Assembly (NCBI GenBank): GCA_947464585.1
Contig: CANHYS010000107.1
Coordinates: forward strand, 1-6,970
Direction: 5' to 3'
Length of the DNA: 6,970 nucleotides
DNA from: Planctomycetaceae bacterium
GTDB taxonomy: Bacteria > Planctomycetota > Planctomycetia > Pirellulales > UBA1268
Numbering within the stretch: the first letter of the stretch is position 1; the number at the start of each line of letters is the position of its first letter. The notes beneath the pieces were generated by a model. It was not told where the DNA came from. It was given only the letters and a program-made list of their open reading frames with translations, and ran no database searches. The position numbers and the translations under genes are program-made. This document shows, in pieces, positions 5,492 to 6,970 of this stretch.

Positions 5492-6970
5492 ATGGTGAAG
5501 GAGAACCCACTGATGCGTCGATCTGTGAGCACCCTGTCGATGTCCCAACCTGAAAACGTGACCCCTCCGGCCCACCCCGGGAGTGACCGCGATACCCGGC
5601 CCGACGTGGCAGCCGAGTCTGCCGCGCCGTTGTCTGGATCCAGCGCGCACGCCGATGCTGATCTGACGGCGCTGATCGTGGCCGGCAAGGCACAGGGCTA
5701 TCTCACGTTCGATCAGGTCAACTCCTACCTCCCCGACGAAGCCGTCGACCCCGAAAAGATCGACTGCCTCCTGGTGGCACTCGAGGAACAGGGGATCGAA
5801 CTGGTCGACACCCCTCCCGAACCGGGCGAGCAGGTCGCCGCGACGAGGGCGCCAGCCGCCAAGTCGCGGCCTGCACAGCCGCGCCGCGACGAGGCGATCA
5901 CGACGGCACCGTCGAACGCCGGTAACGATCCGATTCGGATGTACCTGGCCCAGATGGCTGAGATCCCGCTGCTCACCCGGGCTGAGGAGATCTCGTTGGC
6001 CAAGAAGATCGAGGTCACACGCAAGCGGTTCCGCCGCGCCATCCTCGGCTGCTCGTATTCGCTGCAGGCCACCGTCGAGACGCTCCGTCGCGTCCACGAG
6101 GGTAAGCTGCCGTTCGATCGCACGATCAAGGTCTCGCTCACCGAACGACTGACAAAAGAGCAGATCCAGTCGCGGATGCCCTACAATCTGCTGACGCTCG
6201 AGCACCTGATCGAGCAGGATAAGACCGACTTCCGTCTGCTGATCAGCCGCAAGACGTCGCCCGAGGCGGCCCGCGCCGCCCGGATGCGGTTTCGACGCAG
6301 CCGTGGCAAGTCGCTGATGCTCGTCGAGGAGTTGAGCCTGCGGACGCGGCGGGTGCAGCCGCTGGTGAAACTACTCCGTGGCATGTCGGGCCGCATGGAC
6401 GATCTCCAGCGGAACCTTCGGCTGATGGAGACTGGAGACATGTCCCGCGACGACCGTGCTGACATGCGCAAGGAACTCCGTGACCTGATGCTCACGACGC
6501 TCGAAAGCCCGCGATCACTCCGCCGGCGGGTCGACATGTTCGCCCGGCTCAAGGCGGAATACGAGGCCGCCAAGCGAAACCTCTCGGCGGCGAATTTGCG
6601 GCTGGTCGTGTCGATCGCCAAGAAATACCGCAACCGGGGATTGAGCTTCCTGGATCTGATCCAGGAGGGCAACACGGGACTGATGCGCGCGGTAGACAAG
6701 TACGAGTATCGTCGCGGCTTCAAATTCTCGACCTACGCGACGTGGTGGATCCGACAGGCGATCACTCGGGCCATCGCCGATCAGGCCCGCACGATCCGCA
6801 TCCCGGTGCACATGATCGACGTCCTCTCGAAGCTGCGGACAACCTCGAAGAAACTGCTCCACGAACTCGGCCGCGAGCCGACGTCGGAGGAGATCGCGCA
6901 GGCAGCGGGCGTGGCGATCGAGGAGGCACGCCGGGTGCTCGACATGGGACGGCAGCCGATGAGCCTCGAC
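5492..6970 (+). CDS. rpoD: Primary sigma factor RpoD (sigma70), 3' end cut by window
   Basis: The frame is open to the window edge, giving 493 residues. This is the housekeeping sigma factor that lets RNA polymerase recognise -35/-10 promoters. Region 1.1 is at about 57-106 ([20 protein letters not shown], then [10 protein letters not shown]). A polar Ala/Pro linker follows, then region 1.2 from 146 ([20 protein letters not shown]). A basic, charged non-conserved segment spans about 180-350. Region 2 begins with [12 protein letters not shown] at 368-379 and includes [20 protein letters not shown]. The -10-recognition helix [13 protein letters not shown] has W418, W419, Q422 and T425, matching E. 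coli W433, W434, Q437 and T440. Region 3 starts with [12 protein letters not shown] and [13 protein letters not shown]. Regions 3.2 and 4 lie beyond the window. Two in-frame ATGs, 5492 and 5513, each have a good Shine-Dalgarno; the first is used here because its match is longer. The position after dnaG fits the macromolecular-synthesis operon. No convincing own promoter is visible. Confidence 0.95.
   Translation, partial: MVKENPLMRRSVSTLSMSQPENVTPPAHPGSDRDTRPDVAAESAAPLSGSSAHADADLTALIVAGKAQGYLTFDQVNSYLPDEAVDPEKIDCLLVALEEQGIELVDTPPEPGEQVAATRAPAAKSRPAQPRRDEAITTAPSNAGNDPIRMYLAQMAEIPLLTRAEEISLAKKIEVTRKRFRRAILGCSYSLQATVETLRRVHEGKLPFDRTIKVSLTERLTKEQIQSRMPYNLLTLEHLIEQDKTDFRLLISRKTSPEAARAARMRFRRSRGKSLMLVEELSLRTRRVQPLVKLLRGMSGRMDDLQRNLRLMETGDMSRDDRADMRKELRDLMLTTLESPRSLRRRVDMFARLKAEYEAAKRNLSAANLRLVVSIAKKYRNRGLSFLDLIQEGNTGLMRAVDKYEYRRGFKFSTYATWWIRQAITRAIADQARTIRIPVHMIDVLSKLRTTSKKLLHELGREPTSEEIAQAAGVAIEEARRVLDMGRQPMSLD
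5498..5503 (+). promoter_or_regulatory. Alternative ribosome binding site for a second rpoD start
   Basis: AAGGAG lies 9 nt before a second in-frame ATG at 5513, which would give an N-terminus [10 protein letters not shown], seven residues shorter. It lies outside the leader fold, so it would remain accessible when the first site is paired. Either start keeps region 1.1 intact. Confidence 0.45.

Noticed and set aside
5465..5493. Own promoter for rpoD with TACGAT at 5488-5493 as -10
   Set aside because: No -35 resembling TTGACA lies 16-19 bp upstream (the stretch is mostly G), and the implied transcript would start inside the first rpoD codons.
4416..5693. Antisense open frame of 425 codons opposite dnaG
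   Set aside because: It is very rich in Arg and Pro, crosses the gap into rpoD, resembles no family, and lies opposite a clearly conserved gene. Long antisense frames are expected in GC-rich coding DNA.
5201..6205. Antisense open frame of 334 codons opposite dnaG/rpoD
   Set aside because: It overlaps two conserved genes and their gap, shows no recognisable domain, and has a composition set by the codon bias of rpoD on the other strand.
1..6970. Mobile element, CRISPR array, tRNA/rRNA, toxin-antitoxin or new defence system
   Set aside because: I found no terminal inverted repeats, spaced repeat arrays, tRNA-like folds or transposase motifs. All confident genes are housekeeping or common families of similar composition.

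Overview
This window looks like ordinary chromosomal DNA from a GC-rich (about two thirds G+C by eye) bacterium, most probably a planctomycete. Three things suggest this. The first partial gene ends like a DUF1501 protein, a family greatly expanded in planctomycetes. The RpoD has an unusual basic, charged linker between regions 1.2 and 2. Most genes start without a strong Shine-Dalgarno and sit behind their own promoter-like elements. The assignment is inferred from protein style only; there is no rRNA in the window.

Layout, all on the + strand. Positions 1-158 hold the last 51 codons of a DUF1501 protein. Positions 372-1910 hold a complete ComM/YifB AAA+ ATPase behind a good sigma70-type promoter. 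Positions 1969-2691 hold a PAP2-family membrane phosphatase whose best promoter places the transcript start on the start codon, so it may be leaderless. Positions 2879-3343 hold a single-domain response regulator with a Lys/Ala/Thr-rich N-terminal tail. Positions 3509-5407 hold the DNA primase dnaG. From 5492 to the window end runs the primary sigma factor rpoD, cut off within region 3. No stretch longer than about 215 bases lacks a gene.

How the genes relate. dnaG-rpoD is the conserved core of the macromolecular-synthesis operon (rpsU-dnaG-rpoD in Escherichia coli), which links replication priming to transcription initiation. Here rpsU is absent and a receiver-only response regulator occupies the upstream position, although it and dnaG each appear to have their own promoter. 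comM and the PAP2 gene look like independent neighbours. Promoter-like hexamer pairs with 17-18 bp spacing precede comM, the PAP2 gene, the response regulator and dnaG. rpoD has no convincing promoter and is probably transcribed from dnaG.

I found no mobile element, CRISPR array, tRNA, defence island or clearly new multi-gene system. The most interesting signals are small. The dnaG-rpoD gap can fold so that the Shine-Dalgarno of the first rpoD start is masked while a second in-frame start keeps an open one. The PAP2 signature has an extra residue in its first motif. A T7 run with a rare TTA codon lies inside the ComM Walker B motif.
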